Positions 45,500-54,716 of a stretch of DNA of 56,989 bases are shown here, in pieces. This DNA is from a bacterium. GTDB taxonomy: Bacteria > Bacillota > Clostridia > Lachnospirales > Lachnospiraceae. Position 1 is the first letter of the stretch. Each line of letters starts with the position of its first letter. Position numbers and translations under genes: made by a program. The DNA is taken from NCBI GenBank assembly GCA_029012425.1, contig JAQXMB010000139.1:1-56989 (forward strand), written 5' to 3'. Below the pieces are notes generated by a model, which did not search any database, had not been told where the DNA came from, and saw only the letters and a program-made list of their open reading frames with translations.

Positions 45500-47701
45500 A
45501 TGAGCGAAAAAAAGGCAAGATACGGCTTTTGGTCAAATTATTTTCATACAATCGATACGACACCCTTTGATACCAAGGAAGAACAGTGGCAGGCGTGGGA
45601 ATCCTTTGTCGACATGGTATGTATGATGATGCTTGTACAGCGCGAGCATAAACCGGCAGAGATTTTTGCGCGGATTGGTCTGATTCCTGACAATGAGGAA
45701 TTAATGATGCTGCTTGAACCGCACGAGGCATATCGGTTTCCGGAAAAGGAGACGGTTCGTCGCGTCTTCGACATGCTCTATCAAAAAGGCGATGGAAACA
45801 ATCCGGCACTTGCATTTTTGCCACTGTGGCAGTTTTCTTCGCCAATCTTAGATTCGGTTGAGTTTGTGGCCCTTTTGTTATCGCTATGTGTAGACCGGAA
45901 TCGCAAATACGAAAAGATATTCGCAATTCTGCAGGAAGAGTCATCCGGCATCTATAAGCCGACGGTCGGTTTTGTACATGATTTCTGTGATCTGTTTTTG
46001 ACGAGTGAAGAAAACCGCATATCCATTCTGCTCGATGAAAAGTCGGTGTTAAACCGTTTTTTGATGGAGCAGCCGAAGGAAAGCGGACAATTATCAAGAC
46101 TTTCAAGGACATTTGTGCTTCGCAAACAGGCGTTGGAATTTTTTGAAAATGACGGACAGACCGATCTTGGCAGGTTATCCATCTTCGCGGAGGTGTTGGA
46201 ATGTAAAGGCGCGATGCCGGAATATATGTGCCATGAGACATTTTTTGATGAATTGCTCTCCTTGTATCATGAATTTTTGATTTGCGGTATGGAGGGAGTT
46301 GTCTATCTGAGAGGTCAAAAGGGCTGCGGCATGTCTTTCTTCCTGCAATGCATCGGTACGGTGTATGGGCGCGATGTGCTACAGGTTGATGTTCGAAAGC
46401 TATTGACTGCGGACGAGAGCAGTATGTATGAGCTGCTCTGTGAGATCTCCTGGAAATGCATGTTTGAACAACACCTGTTATTTTTAGATCATTGCACGGC
46501 AGATGACAGATTTCGTGTGGCGATTACAAAAATACTCAGCGTGCTTCAGGATGATTTGAGATATTTTATTGTCGGTAGTGAAGAAGAACTGATTTCAAAA
46601 TTCCCGATACGCGGACAGGAAATTGAACGAAAGATGCCACAGCTGTCACTCAGTGACCAGACACTTTTTTGGAAGAGGCTGGCTAAGAATCTGGCTATCA
46701 TCTACGATGCGGATGTTCATGTTGAAGAGATTGTATCAAAATACAATGCGACACCCGGCAGAATTTTTGATATTTTGCAAAAGGTTCGGATGCTTGCGGT
46801 GATTGATGAGAAGCGTGGCGGATATATGGTCAATCAGTCAATGATTGAACAGGAAATCCGAAGGTGGGGTGAGATCAATTTTCATGATATCGCCCATCTG
46901 ATACCGGCAAGCTTTACCATGGATGATTTGTGTGTGACGGATGAAGTGAAAACACTGATATCGCAGGTGATCAACCGGGTGCGTTATCGAAGCCATGTGT
47001 TTGGAGCATACGGATTTAGCAAAAAGGTTCCTTACGGAACAGGAATTTCAGTCGTATTATACGGACCGCCCGGAACCGGTAAGACGATGGCGGCACAAGT
47101 GATTGCCGCAGAGCTTGGACTGAATATTTATCGTTGTGATCTGTCACAGATTGTGAGTAAATATATTGGTGAGACCTCAAAGAATCTCAGCCGTATTTTT
47201 GATGCGGCACAGCAGTCGAATGCAATTCTGTTTTTTGACGAGGCAGATTCGCTGTTTTCAAAACGAATGGATGTAAATAATTCCAACGATAAGCACGCAA
47301 ATGCGGAAACTGCATTTTTGCTGCAGAAGATGGAAAGCTACGCGGGAATCTGTATTTTGGCGACCAATGTGGCAAACAATTTTGACAATGCATTTGTACG
47401 GCGAATCACATATATGATTCCGATATCAAAGCCGGATGAAAAGCAGCGTCTGCAGCTGTGGGAGAATATGTTCCCGAAACAGACACCGTTATCACCGCTG
47501 GTGAATTTTGAGAAGCTCTCCCAAAATCTGGAATTGACCGGAAGTGAAATAAAATCAATCGCCCTAAACGCCGTGTACTTAAGTCTTGGAAGAGGCGGTG
47601 AGTGTGTGACCATGGATGATATTGTTCAGGCAATTGATATGGAAAACAAGAAGGTAGGAAAACTGACGACAATCAGCGAAATCTACGGAATGCTCCGTTA
47701 A
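45500..47701 (+). CDS. Large AAA+ ATPase B, paralogue of A
   Basis: 733-residue protein with the same architecture as ATPase A. The N-terminal helical part is followed by an eroded ATPase-like domain whose P-loop reads GQKGCGMS, with Met replacing the catalytic Lys, so it cannot hydrolyse ATP. The C-terminal AAA+ domain is intact: Walker A GPPGTGKT at 522-529, KYIGETSKNLSRIFDAA, Walker B ILFFDEADS (Asp580, Glu581), ILATNVANNFD, RRITYMIPISKPDE and LELTGSEIKSIALNA. The two C-terminal domains are clearly related, so the pair arose by duplication or works as a heteromer. GGAG precedes the ATG; it is 26 bases before the ADP-ribosyltransferase gene. Confidence 0.88.
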   Translation: MSEKKARYGFWSNYFHTIDTTPFDTKEEQWQAWESFVDMVCMMMLVQREHKPAEIFARIGLIPDNEELMMLLEPHEAYRFPEKETVRRVFDMLYQKGDGNNPALAFLPLWQFSSPILDSVEFVALLLSLCVDRNRKYEKIFAILQEESSGIYKPTVGFVHDFCDLFLTSEENRISILLDEKSVLNRFLMEQPKESGQLSRLSRTFVLRKQALEFFENDGQTDLGRLSIFAEVLECKGAMPEYMCHETFFDELLSLYHEFLICGMEGVVYLRGQKGCGMSFFLQCIGTVYGRDVLQVDVRKLLTADESSMYELLCEISWKCMFEQHLLFLDHCTADDRFRVAITKILSVLQDDLRYFIVGSEEELISKFPIRGQEIERKMPQLSLSDQTLFWKRLAKNLAIIYDADVHVEEIVSKYNATPGRIFDILQKVRMLAVIDEKRGGYMVNQSMIEQEIRRWGEINFHDIAHLIPASFTMDDLCVTDEVKTLISQVINRVRYRSHVFGAYGFSKKVPYGTGISVVLYGPPGTGKTMAAQVIAAELGLNIYRCDLSQIVSKYIGETSKNLSRIFDAAQQSNAILFFDEADSLFSKRMDVNNSNDKHANAETAFLLQKMESYAGICILATNVANNFDNAFVRRITYMIPISKPDEKQRLQLWENMFPKQTPLSPLVNFEKLSQNLELTGSEIKSIALNAVYLSLGRGGECVTMDDIVQAIDMENKKVGKLTTISEIYGMLR

Positions 47702-47727
47702 GTATTGCTTTTGAAAGGAGAATACAT

Positions 47728-50394
47728 ATGCCCTCAGATTATACGACAGACGCTTATAAAGAGTTGATTTATTCTCATCCGGACTGGCATAATACTGTCT
47801 TGGATTATGAGATTCATTTTGCAAAGAATCTCTATGATTCTCCGATGGTTAAGCAGACCGCCCATGATGTGCTGGTGAAGCTGAGCAGTATGCTCAATGC
47901 TTACTATGGCTTAAAAGAAAACGGACAGGCAAATCCGATGGCAAATCAACCGGTGGAACAGCAGGCAGATGATTTAAATGCGTTGCAGACGATTGCGGCA
48001 ACGGTATCCGGAGAAAAGCCGATTCCGACAAAATATTTACAGGAGGGTCTGTTGATTGACAGTAACGACAGGAGCGGTGGCGGACAGATTGGTAATCGCC
48101 TCGTGGAAGAAAATCCGCAGACACCGGAGGCGATAGAAGCCGGGGAACAGGAAAATATACAGATGCTTGATGATACGATCAATAAGGATGGTACGCTTCG
48201 CGAGCAGATGACGCTGTTGTATAACGGAATGTTTCGAAACGGTGGTCGTAACAAACAGCAGATTGCAAACAGCCATTCCCTGAAAAATATGATGGTTAAC
48301 ATCACACCGGAGGATGTGGCAAAAATGTCACAAATTGGTGAGCTTGCAGGCAATGAGCAACTGCGGAACCTGAGCATTGACTTTGACATATTAAATGAAC
48401 AGGACGCCAGAAACAATAAGGATGATATTTTTGATACCACACGAATCGCAATCGATCTGAAAAAGGCTGTTGACAAGAAGAAGGGGCGTGGAAACAAGCT
48501 TACGCGTTTCTTTGCCGGAATTGGCCGCTTTTTCAGTGCACACTTTACAAGTGGACGATCAAAAAAAAGTAAAAAAGAGCAGATTGGACTGGGAGAGGAA
48601 TACTATAACAATCTTGGAATTCCGCTCTCTGAACGAGAGGCGCGTTTTGGAATTCAGGAAGAGAAGGATGCACAGGGTAATGTGACATCCAGAAAATTGC
48701 TTTGGAAAGAAGGCCAGGCATACAATAAGATGAAAAAACCGATTGATGGTGCGGGCATGCTTGCGATTGCAGGTACATCCGGAACCACACTTCGTATGCT
48801 TGGTGCATACCGACTGATGGGTGCAAAGAAGACGGATCTTTTGTATTTTCGTCTGGCGTTGATGGCATGGATGGTAACCTCACAGGACCACTCGATTGCA
48901 GAGATTATACGCGGTTCCCACAATGCCGGTGTGAAAGGCTTCGAGGATATGTCGGAAGCCGCAACGATGTATCAGACAATTGACCCGCTATCAACAGCAG
49001 AGATTCGCGAAAACTATGCTCCGAATCATAAGTTCCCGCATGAGATCATCTATCTGAAGATGATGGAGGATTTGTCCAGAGAACGAAAAACAATGGATAC
49101 AAAGCAGAATCAGCAAATTGTCGAGCTGTATAAGGAAAAGGGAATCGATTTAGATGAAAAGGCAAAGAACTATCATATTTTGAAAGATAAGCTGATAGTG
49201 TATGGTCAACAGCTAGATGGATTGGATGAACAAGTGGAAGAAATGAAAGCAGTCATCGACAGCTGGCCGGATGAACCGGAATCTATGAATGAAGTGTATG
49301 AACGACGCGCATATGTAGATGCCTATAATGACATAGTTGAGCAGCGTAGTGAAATAGTGACCGGTATGGAAGAAGCAGAAGCAGAGAAAAACGAAATCGG
49401 TGCATTGCTTGAAACAGCCGGTTATCAGCATGAACATGTGGATAGAGAATATGCGCTTTATTCTCCAATTGTATATGCGCGGGCAACAGAAAGCTTTGAA
49501 CGATTGATATCAATGGAGACGGCAGATCTCGATGCAGGCGATGTGGCACTGGATATCTATACAACGGAAGCTTACAATGTGATGAACAAGAGCGAGAAGT
49601 TCGGGCGTACAATTGGAAACTATGCACTGAAGCATGGTAAGGCACCGTATTGGAATTCTGATCAGTTTAAGAATGAGAGAAAAAATGGCAAGCTGCTTGA
49701 TCGTATTTCTGATATGCTGCGTCTGTCTTATCGTATTTCACAGGATGCCCTGTTGGAAAGAACCAAGGTATCGGAAGAACAATACAACCAATTCATGGAT
49801 GAAAGGGGAGAGGATGCCCCGGATTATGAGAGAGGCGTTGCATACCAAGATGCACATGTTGCTTATACGAAGCCGGTTTATCGTGGCGAGATCATGTCGG
49901 GTACATTAGGCGGCAGCGTGGGCGGTGAGTTTGAGACAAAGAAACTGACAAGTACGACAACGGATTTTAATGTCGGTTTGAAGTTCATAAAAGACATTGT
50001 AGAACGCGGCGATGCCAAGGAAGATAATATGTGTCTTTCTGAATATATTCTTAATGGCAGTGGCGGTGTGTTGCTTTCCTCAATTACAAGTATGGAGGGT
50101 GAGGACGAAGTACTTCTGCCTATGGGATTGCGATTTAGGGTAGATCACGCAGCAGAATTTGCAAGAGGAAATACCGAAACCCAAGAAGTAAAATACGAAT
50201 CTGAACTGAGCCCTGAGCAGTTGGGAAGCAGTGATTGGGACTTGAAGTTTAAATATGTGCGACTGGTAGAAGTACCGGGAGAGCATGCGAAGAAAGAGAC
50301 GATACGGAAGAAAAAGCAGTCCAAACGGGATGCGTACCGTGCCAAGCTGATGAACCGTGCCAATAATGTTCAGCAGGTTCAACAGGTTTCCTGA
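47728..50394 (+). CDS. 888-residue protein with C-terminal ADP-ribosyltransferase-like domain
   Basis: A large protein without signal peptide or clear membrane helix. Residues about 1-330 are helical and polar. A middle domain (about 330-455) has DHSIAEI at Asp387-His388, GSHNAGVKG and ATMYQTIDPLS, which I do not recognise. A Gln/Glu-rich coiled coil follows (about 465-570). Residues about 715-835 show the R-S-E signature of arginine-type mono-ADP-ribosyltransferases: Tyr718-Arg719-Gly in VYRGE, Ser742-Thr-Thr in TSTTTDF, and Glu792-x-Glu794 in EDEVLLPMGLRF. Known members modify arginine in target proteins, often as secreted toxins; secretion here is not shown. A basic tail (RKKKQSKR) closes it. 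GGAGAA precedes the ATG. Confidence 0.82.
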   Translation: MPSDYTTDAYKELIYSHPDWHNTVLDYEIHFAKNLYDSPMVKQTAHDVLVKLSSMLNAYYGLKENGQANPMANQPVEQQADDLNALQTIAATVSGEKPIPTKYLQEGLLIDSNDRSGGGQIGNRLVEENPQTPEAIEAGEQENIQMLDDTINKDGTLREQMTLLYNGMFRNGGRNKQQIANSHSLKNMMVNITPEDVAKMSQIGELAGNEQLRNLSIDFDILNEQDARNNKDDIFDTTRIAIDLKKAVDKKKGRGNKLTRFFAGIGRFFSAHFTSGRSKKSKKEQIGLGEEYYNNLGIPLSEREARFGIQEEKDAQGNVTSRKLLWKEGQAYNKMKKPIDGAGMLAIAGTSGTTLRMLGAYRLMGAKKTDLLYFRLALMAWMVTSQDHSIAEIIRGSHNAGVKGFEDMSEAATMYQTIDPLSTAEIRENYAPNHKFPHEIIYLKMMEDLSRERKTMDTKQNQQIVELYKEKGIDLDEKAKNYHILKDKLIVYGQQLDGLDEQVEEMKAVIDSWPDEPESMNEVYERRAYVDAYNDIVEQRSEIVTGMEEAEAEKNEIGALLETAGYQHEHVDREYALYSPIVYARATESFERLISMETADLDAGDVALDIYTTEAYNVMNKSEKFGRTIGNYALKHGKAPYWNSDQFKNERKNGKLLDRISDMLRLSYRISQDALLERTKVSEEQYNQFMDERGEDAPDYERGVAYQDAHVAYTKPVYRGEIMSGTLGGSVGGEFETKKLTSTTTDFNVGLKFIKDIVERGDAKEDNMCLSEYILNGSGGVLLSSITSMEGEDEVLLPMGLRFRVDHAAEFARGNTETQEVKYESELSPEQLGSSDWDLKFKYVRLVEVPGEHAKKETIRKKKQSKRDAYRAKLMNRANNVQQVQQVS

Positions 50395-50403
50395 TACATA
50401 GCG

Positions 50404-50432
50404 TTGCGCAAAAATTAAATGTACTTTATAAT
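50404..50432 (+). promoter_or_regulatory. promoter candidate before the DUF234-like ATPase
   Basis: TTGCGC (50404-50409), 17-base spacer, TATAAT (50427-50432), in the only larger gap (97 bases) of the locus. It suggests a second transcription unit (ATPase-topB). Confidence 0.5.
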
Positions 50433-50462
50433 AAATGGGGGATTGCGTATGATCTCCCATTT
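50433..50462 (+). terminator. hairpin over the start of the DUF234-like ATPase transcript
   Basis: AAATGGGGGAT (50433-50443) pairs with ATCTCCCATTT (50452-50462), one wobble, loop of eight bases. It lies on the predicted transcription start, so it could end transcripts from the ART gene; the downstream T content is modest. Confidence 0.5.
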
Positions 50463-50491
50463 GTTAGTCTGTAAAAAAGAGGGAGTGCAGA

Positions 50492-51853
50492 ATGATTATC
50501 AGAAACGCGCAGCTTTATCAAATGAATGAGCATTATAAAGCAGAGGGAAACAGTATTCTTTTGTTATACGGTAGAGACGGATGCGAAAAAGAAGCGTTAC
50601 TTCGGGTGTATTTGCAGGATAAAAAGTATTTTTATTATCGCGCAAGAGCAGCTTCCGCACCGGAACAATACCGTCAGATGGCAGCTCAGGTAGAAGAAAC
50701 CTACGGAATCAGGCTGACAAAGGGTACCTACAATGAGATTTTTACAAGAGTCAAAAGCGGAGATGCGAGTAAGCTTGTTGTTGTGATTGATGAATTTGAA
50801 CAGCTTGTAAAGAAGGATTCTGAGTTTTTGGCATCCATTGGCAAGCTGAAGGGAAAGCGGCTCTACCCGGGTCCGGTTCAGATCATATTGTCAAGCAGCG
50901 ATGTCGCATGGGTAGAACAGGAAATGGAGAAATATCTGGCTGAATCCGGAGTGAAAATCAAGCAGTCGATGAAGCTTGAGGATTTGACATTTTTGGATGT
51001 CGTTCGTACATTTCCGGGGCTGTCTGTCGCTGATGTTGTGCGCATCTATGGCGTGATTGGAGGCATCTCATCCTATGTCAGCAGATGGAATGACAAATTG
51101 GATTTCAAAACTAATGTCTGTCGCAACATGCTATCCCCTTACGGCTATCTTCACAACGAGGCAGAACGATATATTTCCCTGCACTTAAGAGAACTTAGTG
51201 TGTATGAGACAATCCTGTCTGCAATTGCTGCCGGAAATCGAAAGCTCAATGATTTATATCACCTGACCGGTTTTTCGCGCGCGAAGATTTCTGTTTATCT
51301 GCGCAGTCTGATGGAGATTGATGTCATAGAAAAAGTCGATTCCTTTGAAACCGGTGGTGCGCGAAATACACAAAAAGGCTTATATCAGATTCGCGATCAC
51401 TATGTGAATTTCTGGTTTCGTTTTATTTATCCGCACTTATCACAGCTTTATGTGATGAGACCGGAGGATTTTTTTGACCGCTATATTGAACCGGACATCG
51501 AAGAGTATATGAACCGCTATTTTGTACAGGTGTGCAGTGAATATTTGGATTTGATGAACCGAGTGAACCAGTTGCCGATTACTGTGACAAAATGCGGTAC
51601 ATGGATTGGAAAACAGGGAACGATTGATATTGTTGCACAGGATGCTGTGCGCAACTCCATTGTGGGTGCCTGTAACTGGTCCAAACCGCAGATGTCGGCG
51701 GAAAAAGTGCAGGAGCTTTTGAATACTTTGAAGAAAGCCAGACTATCCCCCGGTCATATCTATCTCTTTACAGCGACAGAATTTGACGAACCGCTTATTG
51801 AATGGGCAACCCGGGATGAACGGCTCATTCTGGTCGATATGAAGCAGTTGTAG
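50492..51853 (+). CDS. Archaeal-type ATPase with DUF234 C-terminus, both active sites eroded
   Basis: 453 residues. The N-terminal P-loop region reads LYGRDGCEKEALL: Gly-rich and with a Lys, but no Ser/Thr after it. Walker B-like LVVVIDEFEQLV is present. A winged-helix segment follows (about 230-275; LTGFSRAKISVYLRSLMEIDVIEKV). The DUF234-type C-terminus has YQIRDHYVNFWFRFIYPHL and a restriction-nuclease-like core where family members normally have an E-x-K end; here it is GACNWSK, lacking the pair. So nucleotide binding and nuclease activity are doubtful. It lies 17 bases before topB. A structural or sensing role is possible. Confidence 0.82.
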   Translation: MIIRNAQLYQMNEHYKAEGNSILLLYGRDGCEKEALLRVYLQDKKYFYYRARAASAPEQYRQMAAQVEETYGIRLTKGTYNEIFTRVKSGDASKLVVVIDEFEQLVKKDSEFLASIGKLKGKRLYPGPVQIILSSSDVAWVEQEMEKYLAESGVKIKQSMKLEDLTFLDVVRTFPGLSVADVVRIYGVIGGISSYVSRWNDKLDFKTNVCRNMLSPYGYLHNEAERYISLHLRELSVYETILSAIAAGNRKLNDLYHLTGFSRAKISVYLRSLMEIDVIEKVDSFETGGARNTQKGLYQIRDHYVNFWFRFIYPHLSQLYVMRPEDFFDRYIEPDIEEYMNRYFVQVCSEYLDLMNRVNQLPITVTKCGTWIGKQGTIDIVAQDAVRNSIVGACNWSKPQMSAEKVQELLNTLKKARLSPGHIYLFTATEFDEPLIEWATRDERLILVDMKQL

Positions 51854-51869
51854 TAATAAAGGAAGTAAA

Positions 51870-53924
51870 ATGTCTAAATCATTATATATAGCAGAAAAGC
51901 CGAGTGTTGCGCAGGAATTTGCCAAGGCGCTCGGGCTTGATATGAAAAGTCATGATGGTTACCGGGAATCCGCGGAAGCGATTGTGACATGGTGTGTGGG
52001 ACATCTCGTTACGATGAGTTACCCGGAGGCCTATGATGAAAAATATAAAAAATGGTCGCTTGCAACACTGCCATTTATTCCGCAGGAATTCAAATATGAA
52101 ATTATTGGGTCTGCAGCAAAGCAATACCGGATTGTTGCAGGGTTGATGAATCGTGAAGATGTCGATATCATTTATGTTTGTACTGACTCAGGGCGTGAGG
52201 GGGAATACATCTATCGTCTTGTTGAACAGATGTCCGGAATGAAGGGGAAAGAACGAAGACGCGTGTGGATTGATTCCCAGACGCAGGAGGAAATCCTGCG
52301 TGGTATTCGCGAGGCAAAGGATTTATCTGAGTATGATAATCTTTCTGCCAGTGCATATCTGCGTGCGAAGGAAGACTATCTGATGGGAATTAATTTCTCA
52401 CGACTTCTCACGCTTCAATACGGCAATACAATGGCTAATTATCTGAATGAGCGATATGTTGTAATTTCTGTTGGCCGAGTTATGACTTGTGTTCTCGGAA
52501 TGGTTGTCAGAAGAGAACGCGAGATTCGTGAGTTTGTAAAGACTCCTTTTTTCAGAGTGTTAAATCAGCTGTCGCTTGAGGGTACGACACTTGAGGGTGA
52601 GTGGAAAGCCGTAGAGGGCTCTCCGTACTATCAATCGCCAAAGCTGTATAAGGAAAATGGATTCAAGGCAAGGGAGGATGCGCAGCATCTGATTGACCGC
52701 TTATCACAAATCTCACCGCAACAGGCAACCGTAGCATCAGTTGAAAAGAAGAAGGAGAGTAAGAATCCGCCGCTTCTGTTTAATCTGGCGGAGCTACAGA
52801 ATACCTGCTCGAAATTTTTTAAGATCAGTCCGGATCAGACATTAAAAATCGTGCAGGAGCTGTATGAAAAGAAGCTTGTTACATATCCGAGAACAGATGC
52901 CAGAGTGCTATCGACAGCTGTTGCAAAAGAGATTCATAAAAATATCGGTGGATTAAAAAATATACCGGGTGTGCGTGCGTTTGCAGAACAGATTCTTGAA
53001 AGTGGTTCCTACAAATCTATTGCAAAAACCCGCTACACCAACGACAAGCAGATTACCGATCACTATGCGATTATCCCTACCGGGCAGGGCTTTGGTGCCA
53101 TGAAATCCTTAAGTGAGCTTTCCATGAAGGTTTACGAGGTGATTGTGCGAAGATTCCTTGCAATCTTTTTTGCACCGGCACACTATCAGAAGGTGGCGCT
53201 GACTACACAGATTGGAGACGAGAAATTCTTTTCCAACTTCAAGGTGTTAAAAGACCCCGGATATTTACAGGTGATGGAGTATTCGTTTTTTAAGAAAAAG
53301 GATGCATCTGATGTGACGGATGCCACACCGGATAGTGAGGAGGAAATCTCTGATGAGCATCTGCTTGCACTTGTTGCCAACCTGAAAAAGGGCGCAACGC
53401 TTCCGGTTGACGCTTATCAGATAAAAGAAGGCGAGACTTCACCGCCGAAACGATATACCTCAGGTTCCATGGTACTTGCCATGGAGAATGCCGGACAGCT
53501 CATTGAAGATGAGGAGCTTCGTGCGCAGATTAAGGGAAGCGGAATCGGAACAAGTGCGACGCGTGCGGAAATCATCGCAAAGCTTGTGCACAACAAATAT
53601 CTCGCTTTAAACAAAAAGACACAGGTGATCACTCCAACCCTGATGGGAGAGATGATTTTTGATGTGGTGAGCGTGTCGATTAAATCGCTTTTGAACCCGG
53701 AGCTGACCGCAAGCTGGGAAAAGGGTCTGACCTATGTGGCCGAGGGAAGCATCAGCGAGGAAGAATATATGGTAAAGCTTGAGAATTTTATCCGATCTCG
53801 CACGGACGGGATGATGAAGATAAACAACCGGTATGCACTGCGCCAGTATTTTGATGCGGTGGCACCCTATTATAAGAAGCAGCCGGCGAAACAGAGAGCA
53901 GCATCAAAAAATGGAAAAGAATAG
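51870..53924 (+). CDS. topB: DNA topoisomerase III (TopB type)
   Basis: Type IA topoisomerase, 684 residues, resolving single-strand crossings. The TOPRIM domain opens with LYIAEKPSVAQEFAKALG and has YVCTDSGREGEYIYRL. The active-site tyrosine is Tyr339 in LVTYPRTDARVLS, and the later GIGTSATRAEII segment is typical. The C-terminal tail is short and lysine-rich, without zinc fingers. TopB is common on mobile elements but also chromosomal in clostridia, and no integrase or relaxase is present here. GGAAG precedes the ATG. Confidence 0.95.
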   Translation: MSKSLYIAEKPSVAQEFAKALGLDMKSHDGYRESAEAIVTWCVGHLVTMSYPEAYDEKYKKWSLATLPFIPQEFKYEIIGSAAKQYRIVAGLMNREDVDIIYVCTDSGREGEYIYRLVEQMSGMKGKERRRVWIDSQTQEEILRGIREAKDLSEYDNLSASAYLRAKEDYLMGINFSRLLTLQYGNTMANYLNERYVVISVGRVMTCVLGMVVRREREIREFVKTPFFRVLNQLSLEGTTLEGEWKAVEGSPYYQSPKLYKENGFKAREDAQHLIDRLSQISPQQATVASVEKKKESKNPPLLFNLAELQNTCSKFFKISPDQTLKIVQELYEKKLVTYPRTDARVLSTAVAKEIHKNIGGLKNIPGVRAFAEQILESGSYKSIAKTRYTNDKQITDHYAIIPTGQGFGAMKSLSELSMKVYEVIVRRFLAIFFAPAHYQKVALTTQIGDEKFFSNFKVLKDPGYLQVMEYSFFKKKDASDVTDATPDSEEEISDEHLLALVANLKKGATLPVDAYQIKEGETSPPKRYTSGSMVLAMENAGQLIEDEELRAQIKGSGIGTSATRAEIIAKLVHNKYLALNKKTQVITPTLMGEMIFDVVSVSIKSLLNPELTASWEKGLTYVAEGSISEEEYMVKLENFIRSRTDGMMKINNRYALRQYFDAVAPYYKKQPAKQRAASKNGKE

Positions 53925-54009
53925 AATCACTACGGGTTGTAATGGCTGAATCCGGAGAATGAACACACAAAGCAGCAATAAAGTAATTGAAAAAGGAGCA
54001 ACTACGATC

Positions 54010-54675
54010 ATGAAATCGTGTGAAATAAAAGAATTGTACGATCTTTCGCAGACAATCGCCGGAGACTATCTGGCGCGATTTACCTATCCGTGGGAGGCAC
54101 TGGATGGAATCAAGGACTATATCAGACAGCTGGGACCTACGCTGGACCCTGAGATTTACGAGCAAAAGAGTGAGGATATCTGGGTGGCAAAGTCAGCGAC
54201 TGTCGCACCTACTGCCTGTCTGAACGGACCGCTTATCATTGACGAGGATGCAGAAATCCGTCACTGTGCATTTATCCGCGGCTCGGCCATCATCGGAAAA
54301 GCGTCGGTTGTCGGAAACTCGACGGAGATTAAGAATGACATTATTTTTAATCATGTGCAGATTCCGCATTATAATTATGTCGGGGATTCCATATTAGGAT
54401 ATTATTCTCACATGGGAGCAGGATCGATTACCTCCAATGTGAAGTCAGACAAGTCACTGGTGGTAGTGAAGGATGGGGCACAGTCCATTGAAACCGGGCG
54501 AAAGAAATTTGGTGCGATGCTTGGCGATTATGTGGAGGTTGGTTGCAACAGCGTATTAAATCCAGGAACCGTGATTGGAAAACATACAAACATCTATCCT
54601 CTTTCAAGTGTGCGCGGAGTTATTCCCGCAGACAGCATCTATAAAAAACGCGGAGAAGTGGTAATGAAGGATTGA
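54010..54675 (+). CDS. Left-handed beta-helix (hexapeptide) transferase-like protein
   Basis: 222 residues with the hexapeptide-repeat beta helix of acyl- and nucleotidyl-transferase proteins. The N-terminal helical part (CEIKELYDLSQTIAGDYLARF) precedes the helix, where repeats read SATVAPTACLNGPLIIDEDAEI and SAIIGKASVVGNSTEIKNDI. The later segment SHMGAGSITSNVKSDKS and GTVIGKHTNIYPLSSVRGVIP resemble UDP-N-acetylglucosamine pyrophosphorylase-like beta-helix proteins. No N-terminal nucleotidyltransferase domain is fused. Acceptor unknown. The frame opens at ATG 53959 next to a poorly placed GGAG; AAAGGAG at 53992-53998 supports ATG 54010. Confidence 0.83.
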   Translation: MKSCEIKELYDLSQTIAGDYLARFTYPWEALDGIKDYIRQLGPTLDPEIYEQKSEDIWVAKSATVAPTACLNGPLIIDEDAEIRHCAFIRGSAIIGKASVVGNSTEIKNDIIFNHVQIPHYNYVGDSILGYYSHMGAGSITSNVKSDKSLVVVKDGAQSIETGRKKFGAMLGDYVEVGCNSVLNPGTVIGKHTNIYPLSSVRGVIPADSIYKKRGEVVMKD

Positions 54676-54716
54676 CAGGGTTTTGAATTTGTTTTTTATT
54701 GGGGAGGTAGTCACGA

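Noticed and set aside
45372..46241. 289-codon minus-strand frame inside the ATPase B gene region
   Set aside because: Long but antisense to ATPase B and the end of the 544-residue gene; no start signal and Pro/Arg/Ser-rich shadow composition.
41710..53924. A prophage, phage-tail or integrative element
   Set aside because: The Afp15-like ATPases and topB suggested it, but no integrase, relaxase, capsid, tail, sheath or baseplate gene and no attachment repeats at the tRNA were found.
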